Below, piece after piece: positions 5,076 through 5,184 of a DNA stretch of 5,184 nt. The notes under the pieces are model-generated. The model did no database searches. It saw nothing but the letters and a program-made list of their open reading frames with translations, and had not been told where the DNA came from. The DNA is from Acinetobacter sp. Lineage in GTDB: Bacteria; Pseudomonadota; Gammaproteobacteria; Pseudomonadales; Moraxellaceae. Every line of letters begins with the position of its first letter. Positions within the stretch are counted from its first letter, which is position 1. The stretch lies in contig JASLJB010000043.1 of the NCBI GenBank assembly GCA_030152605.1, positions 1-5,184 on the forward strand. Reading direction: 5' to 3'. Both the position numbers and the translations under genes were made by a program.

Positions 5076-5184
5076 AAAGCGCTCACTCGATAAATTGCGA
5101 CTTCGCCAAACAAATTTGGGCTGTACTTACTGAGTAAGCTGCCTTGTTGGTTCCCATTCACTGCAAGTCGATTAATAATTTGAA
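5072..5184 (-). CDS. metW: Methionine biosynthesis protein MetW, C-terminal fragment
   Basis: The last 36 codons of a minus-strand gene enter from the right edge. They end ...YSPNLFGEVAIYRVSAL, matching the C-terminal signature of MetW (PNLFGE-x-x-x-YR). MetW is a methyltransferase-fold protein usually encoded next to metX, the homoserine acyltransferase of methionine biosynthesis, and thought to support its activity. The SAM-binding part is outside the window. The UGA stop overlaps the Sel1-gene ATG by the ATGA arrangement, indicating one transcript. The fragment is short, but the terminal motif is distinctive. Confidence 0.85.
   Translation of the reverse strand, partial: QIINRLAVNGNQQGSLLSKYSPNLFGEVAIYRVSAL

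Noticed and set aside
1..5184. A new defence, mobile or biosynthetic system
   Set aside because: Every gene belongs to a recognised housekeeping or common family, spacing is compact, and there are no integrase, transposase, toxin-antitoxin or repeat-array signs.

Overview
This window reads as an ordinary chromosomal housekeeping segment of a gammaproteobacterium, most likely Acinetobacter or a close Moraxellaceae relative. The basis is moderate-to-low GC content, protein sequences close to gammaproteobacterial TatABC, RdgB and Lgt, and the metW - Sel1 protein - rdgB gene order. The genus is an inference; no marker gene fixes it. I see no mobile element, CRISPR array, rRNA or tRNA. I see no convincing undescribed multi-gene system.

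Layout, left to right. (1) The first 17 codons of lgt (prolipoprotein diacylglyceryl transferase) run off the left edge on the minus strand. (2) A divergent NRDE/TANGO2-family gene lies on the plus strand at 147-938. (3) The twin-arginine translocase operon tatA-tatB-tatC lies on the minus strand (2558 down to 935). It converges on the NRDE gene, and the two stop codons overlap by 4 bp. The tat intrinsic terminator lies inside the NRDE coding sequence. (4) A divergent AEC-family permease gene lies on the plus strand at 2736-3614, followed by a strong stem-loop. (5) rdgB (XTP/dITP pyrophosphatase) lies on the minus strand at 3702-4331. (6) A secreted Sel1-repeat protein gene (4485-5075) follows the 3' end of metW (5072-5184, running off the right edge) with an ATGA overlap, and ends in a textbook intrinsic terminator before rdgB.

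Functional picture. TatA, TatB and TatC together form the system that exports folded proteins carrying twin-arginine signal peptides. Lgt acts on another envelope pathway, lipoprotein maturation. The Sel1 protein has a Sec-type signal peptide and is probably periplasmic; its place directly behind metW is positional only. RdgB cleans the nucleotide pool.

Most worth a second look: TatC has valine where E. coli TatC has the signal-peptide-binding glutamate E15. A hairpin contains the tatA stop codon and half of the tatB Shine-Dalgarno sequence. The tat terminator is embedded in a convergent gene.
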